Source: Gracilibacillus orientalis (GTDB taxonomy: Bacteria > Bacillota > Bacilli > Bacillales > Amphibacillaceae). Taken from it: DNA of 64,000 bases. The stretch is from the NCBI RefSeq assembly GCF_900114645.1, contig NZ_FOTR01000007.1, forward strand, positions 186,001 to 250,000, in the 5' to 3' direction. The number at the start of each line of letters is the position of its first letter. Position 1 is the first letter of the stretch. The translations under genes were made by a program, and so were the position numbers. The notes under the pieces are model-generated. The model saw nothing but the letters and a program-made list of their open reading frames with translations. It did no database searches and had not been told where the DNA came from. This document shows positions 18,232 to 27,688 of this stretch, one piece after another.

Positions 18232-18834
18232 ATGTCTCGCTATACAGGTTCTGTATGGAAAAAGTCTCGTCGTCTTGGTATCTCATTAACAGGTACTGGT
18301 AAGGAGTTAGACAAACGTCCTTACGCACCAGGTCAACACGGACCTAATCAACGTCGTAAACTATCTGAATATGGTTTACAGTTACAAGAAAAACAAAAGC
18401 TACGTTTTATGTACGGAGTAAACGAACGTCAATTCCGTAATCTTTTTGATGCAGCTGGCGCAATGAAAGGTATTCACGGTGAGAACTTCATGATCCTTCT
18501 TGAATCTCGTCTTGATAACATTGTCTACCGTCTAGGTCTTGCACGTACTCGTCGTCAATCTCGTCAATTAGTAAACCATGGTCACATTACTGTAGACGGA
18601 GGTCGCGTTGACATTCCTTCTTACCAAGTAAAACCTGGTCAAGTAATTGGTGTTCGTGAAAAATCTCAAAACATTGATGCAATTAAAGAAGCGATTGAGG
18701 CTAACTCATTCACACCTGAATTCGTATCATTTGACGCAGACAAATTAGAAGGTACATTCACTCGCTTACCAGAGCGTTCTGAATTACCAGCAGAAATTAA
18801 CGAACCACTTATCGTTGAGTTCTACTCTCGTTAA
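18232..18834 (+). CDS. rpsD: 30S ribosomal protein S4
   Basis: 200 residues, full length. It begins [19 protein letters not shown] and has the S4 RNA-binding domain at about residues 90-150 ([20 protein letters not shown]). It is a primary 16S rRNA binder that nucleates the 30S body and represses its own gene through the leader upstream. Codon use is strongly biased, as expected of a highly expressed gene. It is monocistronic with strong promoter and terminator. Confidence 0.99.
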   Translation: MSRYTGSVWKKSRRLGISLTGTGKELDKRPYAPGQHGPNQRRKLSEYGLQLQEKQKLRFMYGVNERQFRNLFDAAGAMKGIHGENFMILLESRLDNIVYRLGLARTRRQSRQLVNHGHITVDGGRVDIPSYQVKPGQVIGVREKSQNIDAIKEAIEANSFTPEFVSFDADKLEGTFTRLPERSELPAEINEPLIVEFYSR

Positions 18835-18861
18835 GAAAAATAACGTGCGAATAATTGCAAA

Positions 18862-18906
18862 AGAAGCCTTGTAACTGTTGTTATATCAACGTTCCAAGGC
18901 TTTTTT
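18862..18906 (+). terminator. rpsD terminator
   Basis: AAGCCTTG and CAAGGCTT form a stem with an inner GTTG/CAAC pair, followed by TTTTTTG. Confidence 0.88.
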
Positions 18907-19049
18907 GTTTTATGTTTGCAAGATAATGCAAGTACTGTATTTATCTCTATGAATGTGCTTTTAAAAAGTTATATACTTCAATAATGTTAGTTTTAAATTT
19001 TTTGTTCCAATGAGTGTTAGAATCCCCAATAGAGTTAAATATTTCTTAA

Positions 19050-19187
19050 TTTGAGTTTGTCAAAGGGGCATATTTTACTAATCAACACGAACTTGACCTT
19101 GAATTTTTTGATTACGTTCATTGGTTCAATTATATTCGATTTCATGGATCTCTAGATTATTTAACACCTACTGAATACAAGTTATGA
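19050..19187 (+). pseudogene. IS3-family transposase remnant (C-terminal 45 codons)
   Basis: An open fragment ending in TGA at 19185. It reads KGAYFTNQHELDLEFFDYV, then WFNYIRFHGSLDYLTPTEYK, the characteristic end of the IS3 OrfB integrase core just after the catalytic Glu. It has no start, no DDE Asp residues and a stop just before it. No terminal inverted repeat was recognised. It marks the junction between the conserved rpsD backbone and the accessory sugar locus. Confidence 0.85.
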
Positions 19188-19305
19188 ACCTTTAAAAATT
19201 TGTTCGATTTAGTGTTGACATACCATCTTCCATCGCAATAATTTATCACGACACTAACCGTCAGGGGGGGAGAATCCCCCCTAATGATAGAAGTTTAACT
19301 TATAT

Positions 19306-19926
19306 TTACACTTCATTATTATTCATTCTTGGCAAAGACATGGAGGAAATTTTCATAACTAGGAAGGCAAATATGCTAAATCCGCAAACTGGGATTAATC
19401 CGGGCATCCATCTTAATACATACATTAATGCCACAATGCTAACCATCATAAATATGGTATGGAAAGGTCTACCTATTATTAAGATAATCGTGTATTTAAA
19501 ATAGCCTAAAATATTCGTGTCATAATGGACAAACACCGGAAAAATATACGTAAATAAAGCCATATATACCACTATTAATAGGAACACAATAATAAGAAGA
19601 AATTGATTCATTATGCCAGGGTCTAGTTGCTTCAGTATATATATATCCGCGAAAAGAATAGTCCCAATTATTAAAACGACAATACCTAAACAGTTGGATT
19701 TTACAAAATCTGATTTATAAGTACTCCAAAACAGTTGAAAGATAGGCACATCATCATCCTTTTGCATTACTAATTTCCTTATAACTGCAAATAAAGCTAC
19801 GGTAGCTGGAAATAAGCCAAAAATCACCAAGCCTAGTAGTGTGAACATAAACCATAATATATTAAGAATTAAAAGCTTTAGAATCCAATTACCAAATCGC
19901 ATATACCATTCAGGAAGTCCTGTCAT
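19306..19926 (-). CDS. YesL-like DUF624 membrane protein
   Basis: 206 residues with about five hydrophobic helices, beginning with the DUF624 pattern in which WYMRFGNWILKLLILNILW is followed by LGLVIFGLFPATVALFAVIR. These proteins accompany LplABC/YtcQP-type oligosaccharide importers but have no assigned activity. It is the last gene of the minus-strand run that includes DUF2264 and two permeases, about 180 bases after the DUF2264 stop. Start ATG 19926, behind GAGGTAGG. Confidence 0.85.
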   Translation of the reverse strand: MTGLPEWYMRFGNWILKLLILNILWFMFTLLGLVIFGLFPATVALFAVIRKLVMQKDDDVPIFQLFWSTYKSDFVKSNCLGIVVLIIGTILFADIYILKQLDPGIMNQFLLIIVFLLIVVYMALFTYIFPVFVHYDTNILGYFKYTIILIIGRPFHTIFMMVSIVALMYVLRWMPGLIPVCGFSIFAFLVMKISSMSLPRMNNNEV

Positions 19927-20107
19927 TCGCTATCCCTACCTCGTTGTTGCTTTTATATTGTTACCATTTTCCATCTTTAGTCACTATAATGCGCATATCA
20001 CTACAAGGTTCTTATCATCAAAAATACTTCCGCTTGTACTACCTGAAATAATTCCTAACTTACTCTTAAAATGTCAAAGGTTCGCGCTCTAATAAGACGG
20101 ACGCCCT

Positions 20108-21253
20108 TTAGATAGCATGATCACTCGGGATTTCTTTACCTAACCATACTCGCTTAGCTGTCCATTCCATTGGGGGTTCACTCCAGAATGGGGCTGACTC
20201 GGGTAATCCTAACGGTAGTAATCCTGCCAGACACAAGTAAACACTACCTGTAGAAATATAACCTTCTCCGATTCCCGGTTGATGTCCGCAAAATCCAATT
20301 GTTAACCAGCCTGAATCGGTAAATGTTCCAGGCGCTTCTATTGTTCGCTTTATTACTTCGGTCAATGCACTCCTCACCTGCCCAGGTGGAAGCTGACTCG
20401 GTAAGTCATTTCGGAGTCCGTGCTGTGCTAACGTTTGAAAAACACCAAAACGATAGGCAAGTGACCTGCCCATAGGTGGAAATGTTCCCTCCGGAGAAAT
20501 AGTTCGTTCTTGAATGACCGCATATCTCTGAGAACGAGCCAAAATGGCGCCCTTAAGTGCTTCCCACTCCTTGTACTCATGACCAACTGTTACTATCAAA
20601 TCTACTAACATGGGCTGAATAACAAAGCTGTTATAATAATCATGGTGATACTCTGGGCCGTCACTATAGACCCCATCTCCTAAATACCATTGGTCAAATT
20701 GGCGAATGGCATAGTCGATTCGCATCGGATCCCAGTCTTTTTCTCCTACCTTGTATAAAAATGCTTCAATGATTGCTGAAAACAATAGCCAGTTTGAAAA
20801 GATTGGTTTTCTGGTTCTTGTTGCTTTCAACGCAGTAATGACATTCCTTTTCACCTTTGCATCAAGCTTTTCCCATAATTCATTAGGTGCTCTTAAGAAG
20901 GCATGCGCCAAAAAGGCAGTATCTACAATTGGCTGAAAATCATCAGAAAAATTCATATAATCTGGTGACTGTGGATCTGTTCCAGCATCTATTGCCGCTC
21001 TTGCTAATCCAGCATATTGAACACGGAGCTTTTCTTCCTCCTTATTTTCACACTCAAGTTCAAGCCATGGTGCCATACCAACTAATAAGCGTGCCATTGC
21101 TTCTAGATGGGCGAATTGTTCACGATTGGTGCCTTCTTTCATCTCGACTGGCATTTTCTTTTTTAATGTTCTATCCTTCAAGTTTATCAGGACAGGTTTT
21201 GCTATCTTCAACATTGAATGAAGCCAATATTCTCGCTCTTTATGGTTTGTCAT
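20108..21253 (-). CDS. DUF2264 domain protein (putative alpha/alpha-barrel carbohydrate enzyme)
   Basis: About 381 residues of DUF2264: an all-helical protein with MARLLVGMAPWLELE, FSNWLLFSAIIEAFLY, a conserved YSDGPEYHHDYYNSFVI motif and GRSLAYRFGVFQ. The HHDYYNS and RS..YR motifs resemble active sites of (alpha/alpha)6 polysaccharide lyases and unsaturated glycuronyl hydrolases, so a role in cleaving an imported oligosaccharide is likely but unproven. No signal peptide, so it is cytoplasmic. I place the start at ATG 21253; a GTG two codons upstream closer to GGTGG is an alternative. The upstream in-frame extension is unlikely to be translated. Confidence 0.85.
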   Translation of the reverse strand: MTNHKEREYWLHSMLKIAKPVLINLKDRTLKKKMPVEMKEGTNREQFAHLEAMARLLVGMAPWLELECENKEEEKLRVQYAGLARAAIDAGTDPQSPDYMNFSDDFQPIVDTAFLAHAFLRAPNELWEKLDAKVKRNVITALKATRTRKPIFSNWLLFSAIIEAFLYKVGEKDWDPMRIDYAIRQFDQWYLGDGVYSDGPEYHHDYYNSFVIQPMLVDLIVTVGHEYKEWEALKGAILARSQRYAVIQERTISPEGTFPPMGRSLAYRFGVFQTLAQHGLRNDLPSQLPPGQVRSALTEVIKRTIEAPGTFTDSGWLTIGFCGHQPGIGEGYISTGSVYLCLAGLLPLGLPESAPFWSEPPMEWTAKRVWLGKEIPSDHAI

Positions 21254-21366
21254 GTTCACTTTTCCACCCTCTCCCTTTTGATCATCTCGTCCATTAGCAA
21301 AATAGATAGAATAAAGGCAATGGAAGTGTAAAGAATATTTACAGACTTCCACCAACCTTCAATAAA

Positions 21367-22245
21367 CTAACCTTTTATTCCACCTATCATGACACCTTTC
21401 ACAAAGTACTTTTGTAAAAAAGGGTACAAACAAAGAATTGGCAATGTGGCCACAACTATAGTTGCGTACTTAACAGTTTCACCTATCGGCATAGCGTCCA
21501 CTGCACTTACCCCTGATGTCATACTGCTCGTATCATTTGCAATTAAGATTTCACGTAGTATCAGCTGTACTGGAAATAGTTCTCTGTCCTGCAAGAAAAT
21601 CATCGCATGGAACCAGGAATTCCAATGAAACACACCATAGAACAAAACCATAACAGCGACAACCGGCATTGACAATGGAAGGATGATTCTAAACAAAATA
21701 GTAAAATCATTTGCACCATCTATCCGAGCAGATTCTTCTAAACTGTCTGGTATCCCCTGAAACGCTGTACGCATGATAATTAAATTAAATGCACTAATTG
21801 CTGTTGGCAGGATTAATGCCCAACGAGTATCAATCATGTTTAATTCGTTAACAAGCAAGTAAAGAGGAATTAGGCCACCTTCGAAAAACATGGTGAATAC
21901 AATCATAAACATGATAAAGTTGCTCCACATCACATTTTTTCGTGAAAGTGCATAAGCTCCTAAAGATGTCAGAAGAATATTTACAGTCGTACCCACAATT
22001 ACATAAAAGAATGTATTCAGGTAAGAAGTAACAATCATTGGATTTTTGAATACCATCTTATACGCTGCTATGGTAATTTCTTTTGGATAGAGCATAAGCC
22101 CCCTCGTTTGCGCAACATAAGTGGGATCACTCAATGACGCAAATAATATATAAAGTAATGGGTAGATTGTTACTAATGACAACAGGCAAAGAAATATTAT
22201 ATTCCCATAATCAAACAATCGCTCCCCCAGTGATTTCCTCATCAT
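21367..22245 (-). CDS. Carbohydrate ABC transporter permease (YtcP/LplC type)
   Basis: 292 residues with six predicted helices and the binding-protein-dependent permease loop (EAA motif) ESARIDGANDFTILFRIILP. It is the MalG-type partner (shorter, no amino-terminal extension). It takes a sugar oligomer from the lipoprotein encoded two genes upstream; the ATPase is not in the locus and is probably a shared MsmX-type protein. The start is 10 bases past the partner permease stop, so the two are co-translated. Confidence 0.93.
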   Translation of the reverse strand: MMRKSLGERLFDYGNIIFLCLLSLVTIYPLLYILFASLSDPTYVAQTRGLMLYPKEITIAAYKMVFKNPMIVTSYLNTFFYVIVGTTVNILLTSLGAYALSRKNVMWSNFIMFMIVFTMFFEGGLIPLYLLVNELNMIDTRWALILPTAISAFNLIIMRTAFQGIPDSLEESARIDGANDFTILFRIILPLSMPVVAVMVLFYGVFHWNSWFHAMIFLQDRELFPVQLILREILIANDTSSMTSGVSAVDAMPIGETVKYATIVVATLPILCLYPFLQKYFVKGVMIGGIKG

Positions 22246-22254
22246 AAATCCCTC

Positions 22255-23226
22255 CTACCATAGTTTGGTGTCGCCAACTTTTCTTGCTATTGAGTTAGCT
22301 ATAACTAATAGCGTAAAGGCTATCAACGCTTTAAACAACCCAACGGCAGCACTGTAACTGAAGTTACTTTCTAAGATACCTTTTCTGTACACATAAGTTC
22401 CAATTACATCAGCAGTTTCATAGGTTGTCGGATTATACATTAATAATATTTTTTCCTCACCTACTGTCATAAACTTACCAATTAACAAGATTAATAAGAT
22501 GACAACTGTTGGCATAATCCCTGGTAATGTAATATGCCACATTTGCTTTAACCTGCCAGCACCATCTATTTTGGCTGCTTCATATAATGCTGGATCAACA
22601 TTTGACATTGCAGCCAGGAAGATAATTGAACTCCAACCAACATTTTGCCAAATATCTGAGCTGATAAACAGTGTTCTAAACCAATCTGCTTCTCTCATAA
22701 AAGCAATTGGTTCACCCCCAAATAAAAAGACTAAAATGTCATTAACTACACCATCTCTTGCCATGAAATCAAATAATATACCGACGATAACAACTAACGA
22801 AACAAAGTGCGGCATGTATGTAATCGTTTGGACAGATCGCTTGAATATACCACCTCTTATTTCATTTAGTAATAATGCCAAAATAATACCTGCTGGAAAG
22901 GCAAATAATAAACTATAAAAACTAAGCAGAAGTGTATTCTTTAATAGTCGCCAAAAGAAGAAACTATTAAAAAACTCCTTAAAATGTTCAAAACCTACCC
23001 ACGGACTTTGCAGAAAACCAAGTGCCGGTGTATAATCTTTAAATGCAATCTGCAACCCGTACATAGGACCATATTGAAAGATAATATAATATAGAACAAC
23101 TGGAGAAACCATCAAGTAGATAACTTTATTTCTTTTAAAATCCTTGATTACTTTCTCCCCGAAGCTATTCATTTTATTTTTCGGCTTGGAGTTAAACGAA
23201 GTAACTTCCTTCTCCAATTTCGCCAT
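22255..23226 (-). CDS. Carbohydrate ABC transporter permease (LplB/YteP type)
   Basis: 323 residues. A charged cytoplasmic head (about 35 residues) is followed by six helices and the EAA motif EAAKIDGAGRLKQMWHITLP. The segment YGPMYGLQIAFKDYTPALGF is typical of LplB-like permeases in Bacillales. It pairs with the downstream permease to form the channel. The start is ATG 23226 behind GGTGGAGGG; the in-frame region upstream lacks a ribosome site. Confidence 0.94.
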   Translation of the reverse strand: MAKLEKEVTSFNSKPKNKMNSFGEKVIKDFKRNKVIYLMVSPVVLYYIIFQYGPMYGLQIAFKDYTPALGFLQSPWVGFEHFKEFFNSFFFWRLLKNTLLLSFYSLLFAFPAGIILALLLNEIRGGIFKRSVQTITYMPHFVSLVVIVGILFDFMARDGVVNDILVFLFGGEPIAFMREADWFRTLFISSDIWQNVGWSSIIFLAAMSNVDPALYEAAKIDGAGRLKQMWHITLPGIMPTVVILLILLIGKFMTVGEEKILLMYNPTTYETADVIGTYVYRKGILESNFSYSAAVGLFKALIAFTLLVIANSIARKVGDTKLW

Positions 23227-23312
23227 TCCCTCCACCCCTCTCTCCTGATTTATGAATGTATAAATGCTGTCGTGCCAAAGATTTCTCCAGCACAACAGCA
23301 TCAAACTTTAAA

Positions 23313-24938
23313 TTATCTCGCCATATAACGATCTAAAGCTGCTTGTTGAAGCTCAATTGCTCTATTTATACCCATTCCTTCTAATGTTGCAACGAACTCG
23401 TCAAAATTATCTAATGGTTCATCTCCCATAATGAATCTTATAACGGTTTCGTCATAGTATGTGTCTAAATCACTCATAATGGAATTAAACTCATCACTCT
23501 CGTCAGAATTCATTGTGATAGGTGGCATATTGATGTTGTTTTCTGCTGTTTCCTCCCAGATCTCAATCGCTTCTTTTTGTGCAGGTAGGTCCAAGTACTG
23601 TTCCACATAACGGACATCTTGGATCATAGGGCCTCCATAATTTGCTCGAATGTATTTACCTAGGGCATTGGACATTGGTAAACCATCTGGATTATTCGTG
23701 ATTTCCTCAGTATAAGTAGGATATCCATCAATCATTTCATAGCTTTCACCTTCAACACCGAAATTGAAAAGCATATGACCTTCCTCTGAGTATGCAAAAT
23801 CCAACCATTTAGCAATTTCTTCTGGATTTTCAGCTTGACCCGAAATTGCTACACTGTGATATCCTTCATGTGGAAAGGCCTTTTGTGCTGTAGCAGCGAT
23901 TCCACCTTCTTCTAGAGCTGGATGAGGGGTTGCTGAAAGTTCAAACGTAGGATGGTCTTCCATTAATCCCGTAAATCTACCAATACCGCCACCAGTATAT
24001 CCAAATAAACTACCAAGCTGATCATTTGTAACCTTTGCATCCACTAATTTACCATCCATAGCAGCAAAGTCCGCATCAAGTAACCCCTCTTCATACCATC
24101 TGTTCATTGTTGTTAAGAACTCTTTGAATTCAGGTTGGATGGAACCATATTTAACAGTGCCGTTGTCGTTATAGAATTGAGCATGGATTCCGTATGCCCC
24201 AACAAATGGACCAATATTTTTGAAGTCATCTGGTTGAACCAATAGTGGAACCTCATCTTGTTCGCCATTTCCGTTAGGATCACCGGTTTTAAAAGCTTTT
24301 AAAACTTCTTCCCATTCTGCAATCGTAGTTGGAGTATCTAAATCAAGCGTATCTAACCAGTCTTGACGGATTATCATACCCATAAATACCATTAATTTTT
24401 CATCGCCACGGATAAAGGGGAACGTATAAATATTTCCTTCATCTGTTGTTACCGTTTTCTTAACTTCCGGATTTTCATTTAAATATTGATTAAGATTAGG
24501 CGCATAATCTTCAATTATTTCGTTTAAACGGATAATTGTACCATCCTCGATTGCATTATCCGGGCCTTTCGGAACAGTTCGCCAGTTGTACTCGATCATA
24601 TCGGGTAACTTACCAGAAGCAAGCATCAAGTTAAATTGTTCCGTAATATCCGTACCTTCACCTGAAGGATGTTTAAATTCAATTGTTGTACCCGTAGTTT
24701 CTTCCATTACTTGATATGCTCTAACATCGTTAAGAGTCTGTGCTGTTTGAGCAGCATTGCCATTTAATTCTGCCCAATAAGTAAGTGACTCTGGATACCC
24801 AACTTCTGATGGATCCTTTAGTTCTGTTTCTTGCTCTGTTTCTTCACTAGATGTTCCATTATCAGAACACCCAACAATTAACGCAAAAAATAATAGTAGA
24901 AAAAATAGAACTGTTAACGCTTTCAAGTTATTTTGCAT
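23313..24938 (-). CDS. Extracellular sugar-binding lipoprotein (LplA/YtcQ type)
   Basis: 541 residues. The signal peptide (LTVLFFLLLFFALIVGC) ends in a lipobox whose Cys is residue 24, so it is a lipid-anchored solute-binding protein. It is followed by an acidic linker and a two-lobed family-1 fold with the EF-hand-like DPNGNGEQDEVP calcium loop seen in LplA-type proteins. It should capture oligosaccharide, perhaps pectin- or uronate-derived, for the two permeases. The first gene of the operon, it has GGGGAGGAG upstream and a candidate cre in its leader. Confidence 0.95.
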   Translation of the reverse strand: MQNNLKALTVLFFLLLFFALIVGCSDNGTSSEETEQETELKDPSEVGYPESLTYWAELNGNAAQTAQTLNDVRAYQVMEETTGTTIEFKHPSGEGTDITEQFNLMLASGKLPDMIEYNWRTVPKGPDNAIEDGTIIRLNEIIEDYAPNLNQYLNENPEVKKTVTTDEGNIYTFPFIRGDEKLMVFMGMIIRQDWLDTLDLDTPTTIAEWEEVLKAFKTGDPNGNGEQDEVPLLVQPDDFKNIGPFVGAYGIHAQFYNDNGTVKYGSIQPEFKEFLTTMNRWYEEGLLDADFAAMDGKLVDAKVTNDQLGSLFGYTGGGIGRFTGLMEDHPTFELSATPHPALEEGGIAATAQKAFPHEGYHSVAISGQAENPEEIAKWLDFAYSEEGHMLFNFGVEGESYEMIDGYPTYTEEITNNPDGLPMSNALGKYIRANYGGPMIQDVRYVEQYLDLPAQKEAIEIWEETAENNINMPPITMNSDESDEFNSIMSDLDTYYDETVIRFIMGDEPLDNFDEFVATLEGMGINRAIELQQAALDRYMAR

Positions 24939-24975
24939 AATAATGACTCCTCCCCTTTTTCCTTGTTTTGTAAAC

Positions 24976-24990
24976 TTGTTACGCTTTCAT
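24976..24990 (-). promoter_or_regulatory. Candidate CcpA cre site before the sugar-transport operon
   Basis: ATGAAAGCGTAACAA on the minus strand matches the cre consensus WTGNAANCGNWNNCW at 14 of 15 positions. It is about 40 bases upstream of the lipoprotein ATG, a roadblock or promoter-overlap position that fits catabolite repression. Confidence 0.7.
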
Positions 24991-25203
24991 CATATGTCAC
25001 AGCATAGATAATTGGATATAGCCTATTCTTTTGATTAGTTATCAATATATTAGAAATGGCTGTTATCACTTTATTGTCGCGTTATCTGATCTTTATATAG
25101 GGTGGATAAGCGCTTGATTTACATACATATAAAGGGAGACTGTAATCAAGATGTTAGTGTCTATTTACCCCCACTTGTTCGAACAAATGATAATCTCACC
25201 TTA

Positions 25204-27516
25204 CTAAGCTTGCATGCTCTCTCTATATTGTCCAGGTGTTACACCCTCCACTTTTTTAAATACTCTAATTAATCCGACACTGTTTGCATAACCTACTTGT
25301 GGTGCAATTTCTGAAATCGTAAGCCTTCGATTTGGTAGCAGTTTCTTAGATTCTTCTATTCTCACTTTCATAATAAATTCAGAAATCGCAATACCACCTT
25401 GTTTTTTAAAAAAAGAAGACAAATAGGATGAATTCATCCCAAAATGGTCCGCTATCATTCCAAGACTAAGCATATTATCATTAAAATTATCTTCAATAAA
25501 ATCGACTATTTCCTGATATAATCGTTCCCCCTGAGTAGATTGCTTAGCCTCCATTTTAAGACAATAGTCATAATACAGAGATTTTATTTCCTTCTGCAAT
25601 TCCTGGACTGTGCTACATTCTGGCACCGTTTTAAATGGATTGTGTTGCTCGATCACTCTTTTTTTTTCTTCGCCACTCAAAGAACTAAGCAGTTTAACCC
25701 ATGTACTTAATAAATCATAGGATAAACATTTACTAATTTCCGGAGTCATCTCTTTTTGGACATTATTACTAAAAATCTGATCAAGTGTTCTTTCTACATT
25801 TTCATAATCACCATTTTTCGCAAAGTTAAGTATCTGAACTTCCGTTTCAACCGGGTAATGGTAATCATATCCACTATTATTCTTAATATCATTATAAAAA
25901 ATAATATAGTTTGGTCCTTTTATTATCCTGTAATCCAATGCCATAACTGATTCTCCATAACATTCAGATATTTTATTTAAGCCAAAATGAATTTGACTAA
26001 TTGCTACAGAAATCTTAATACCAAATTGTTGTTCTAATATGTCCATTAATTCTCTGGTTAAGTTAAGCTGATTGGTTGTTTCATCTGCCGAGTTATTTTG
26101 ATGATTATACAGGATGATAAGCTTATCACGTTCCATTTCAATTGTGTATCCATTATCACCCATTAACTCTTCGCTCAAGTTAGCAATTATAAATCTGGTC
26201 AACACCCATTTTGTGTCGATATTTTCTTTTGTAAACTGACAGCAATCATCTATCTGAATAGTAATGACGCTGAAATAATTAAATTTAAAAGTAATTCCCA
26301 TACTGTCTATCTCTTTTTCAAGATAAGACGTTACATCTACTTGTCCCCTTAACAATCGTAAAATAAAGTTAGACCTTATTACTGGTTCCTGTTGAGAAAT
26401 AATCCGTTTTAATTGTGATTGTTCATTCATGGAACTAACGATTGTTTGCTTTATTAAATCTATTTCATTAGTAAATGTCCCTTTTGGCGTATTTTTACCT
26501 ATAATCGTGTTGACTACTTCATGAATAGGTCGATAATTTTGATTCGCTAAATAATAGGAAACAACTATTCCGATAATTATTGCTATTAACACCAGGCTCA
26601 ATGCCCAAGACTTCACGTTATTCACTTTTGCCAACACAAACTCTGTCGGGACTATAGAGACGTAAGTCCATTCATTTTTTTCTGACATGGTATAGGAGAC
26701 AATCATATCTTTCCCGTCAATCTCTTTCGTAAAAAAGCCCTCTTTATCCGCTAATAATGGACTTATTTCTGCAAAGATACTTTTATTCTCACTGGTAGAC
26801 ATCATGATCTCATCTTTCTCATCTGCTATATACATAGCACCTTTGTTTAAGCCTTCCATTTGTTGCAGCATCTCTTTAAACTGCTGTTCATAAATATGGA
26901 CCATTAGCACACCTTTAACATCTGTCACTTCTCCATATGGCAATGATTGAGTAAGCGTGATAATATTTTCTTCTCCTGAACTCATGATTACTTTTTCTGA
27001 AGGGAAATAATCTCTTAAGTGAAAGCCTGTCATTCTATTATTCATTACTTCCTCATACGTACTATTTTCATAACGCTTAATGTGTTTCAAGAATAAATAT
27101 GAATCCGTTTTCATTGTTGGGGAAAGTAACACATCCGATTGGTTGAAATAAATATAGTAATCATCAATATGTGTACTGATGGTGTTATATCTTTTTAACT
27201 CCTTCATGTAATTAATATAATCATAGTTACTTACATTTTGCTGATTCATTAACAGCCTGTTTAACTTTTCATCTAATGAAATTTGTAAGGATAGCTGCTC
27301 GATCTCTTCAAATTTGTTTTCTAATACATCTCTTACTTGCATCAACATCGTAGTATTTGACTTATTTGCATTCTCTACCATAATTGATTCGATTTTGTTA
27401 AATAGAAAAAGACCAATAATAACAGGTAAAAGTAGAACGATTAAATATGAAACCAGGAGCTTTGAGAAGACATTATTGCCTGTTCCCCTTACGTTTAAGC
27501 GCTTCCATTTAGACAT
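25204..27516 (-). CDS. Membrane-anchored AraC-family regulator with extracellular sensor (YtdP-like)
   Basis: About 770 residues. Helix 1 (LLVSYLIVLLLPVIIGLFLF), an extracellular Cache-like sensor (about 40-290), helix 2 (LVLIAIIIGIVVSYYLA), a long linker, and a C-terminal AraC-type double helix-turn-helix (FIEDNFNDNMLSLGMIADHF onward to the end). This single-chain design is typical of YtdP/YesN-like regulators beside LplABC importers. It likely activates the operon downstream on the same strand in response to an extracellular ligand. I choose ATG 27516 because GAGGTG lies 6 bases upstream and overlaps the in-frame GTG. Confidence 0.92.
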   Translation of the reverse strand: MSKWKRLNVRGTGNNVFSKLLVSYLIVLLLPVIIGLFLFNKIESIMVENANKSNTTMLMQVRDVLENKFEEIEQLSLQISLDEKLNRLLMNQQNVSNYDYINYMKELKRYNTISTHIDDYYIYFNQSDVLLSPTMKTDSYLFLKHIKRYENSTYEEVMNNRMTGFHLRDYFPSEKVIMSSGEENIITLTQSLPYGEVTDVKGVLMVHIYEQQFKEMLQQMEGLNKGAMYIADEKDEIMMSTSENKSIFAEISPLLADKEGFFTKEIDGKDMIVSYTMSEKNEWTYVSIVPTEFVLAKVNNVKSWALSLVLIAIIIGIVVSYYLANQNYRPIHEVVNTIIGKNTPKGTFTNEIDLIKQTIVSSMNEQSQLKRIISQQEPVIRSNFILRLLRGQVDVTSYLEKEIDSMGITFKFNYFSVITIQIDDCCQFTKENIDTKWVLTRFIIANLSEELMGDNGYTIEMERDKLIILYNHQNNSADETTNQLNLTRELMDILEQQFGIKISVAISQIHFGLNKISECYGESVMALDYRIIKGPNYIIFYNDIKNNSGYDYHYPVETEVQILNFAKNGDYENVERTLDQIFSNNVQKEMTPEISKCLSYDLLSTWVKLLSSLSGEEKKRVIEQHNPFKTVPECSTVQELQKEIKSLYYDYCLKMEAKQSTQGERLYQEIVDFIEDNFNDNMLSLGMIADHFGMNSSYLSSFFKKQGGIAISEFIMKVRIEESKKLLPNRRLTISEIAPQVGYANSVGLIRVFKKVEGVTPGQYRESMQA

Positions 27517-27612
27517 TTTGTTCACCTCTATTTTAATAGATTATTTATGTAGGAATAATCATGCCTTTTATGATAATCCATAGAAAAAATACTTTATACA
27601 GGTAATTATAAC

Positions 27613-27649
27613 TTGGCTATTAGAAGAAAAGTTGTTGTATAATAGCCAA
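27613..27649 (+). promoter_or_regulatory. Inverted-repeat operator candidate over the second AraC promoter
   Basis: TTGGCTATTA and its exact reverse complement TAATAGCCAA are separated by 17 bases. The right half overlaps TATAAT, a likely -10 box, and the left half provides TTGGCT. The site is 40 bases before the ribosome binding site of the AraC gene and sits between the divergent regulators. Confidence 0.6.
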
Positions 27650-27688
27650 TAATATTGTTTTATTGTTTTATTAGGAGGTTGTGCAGTT

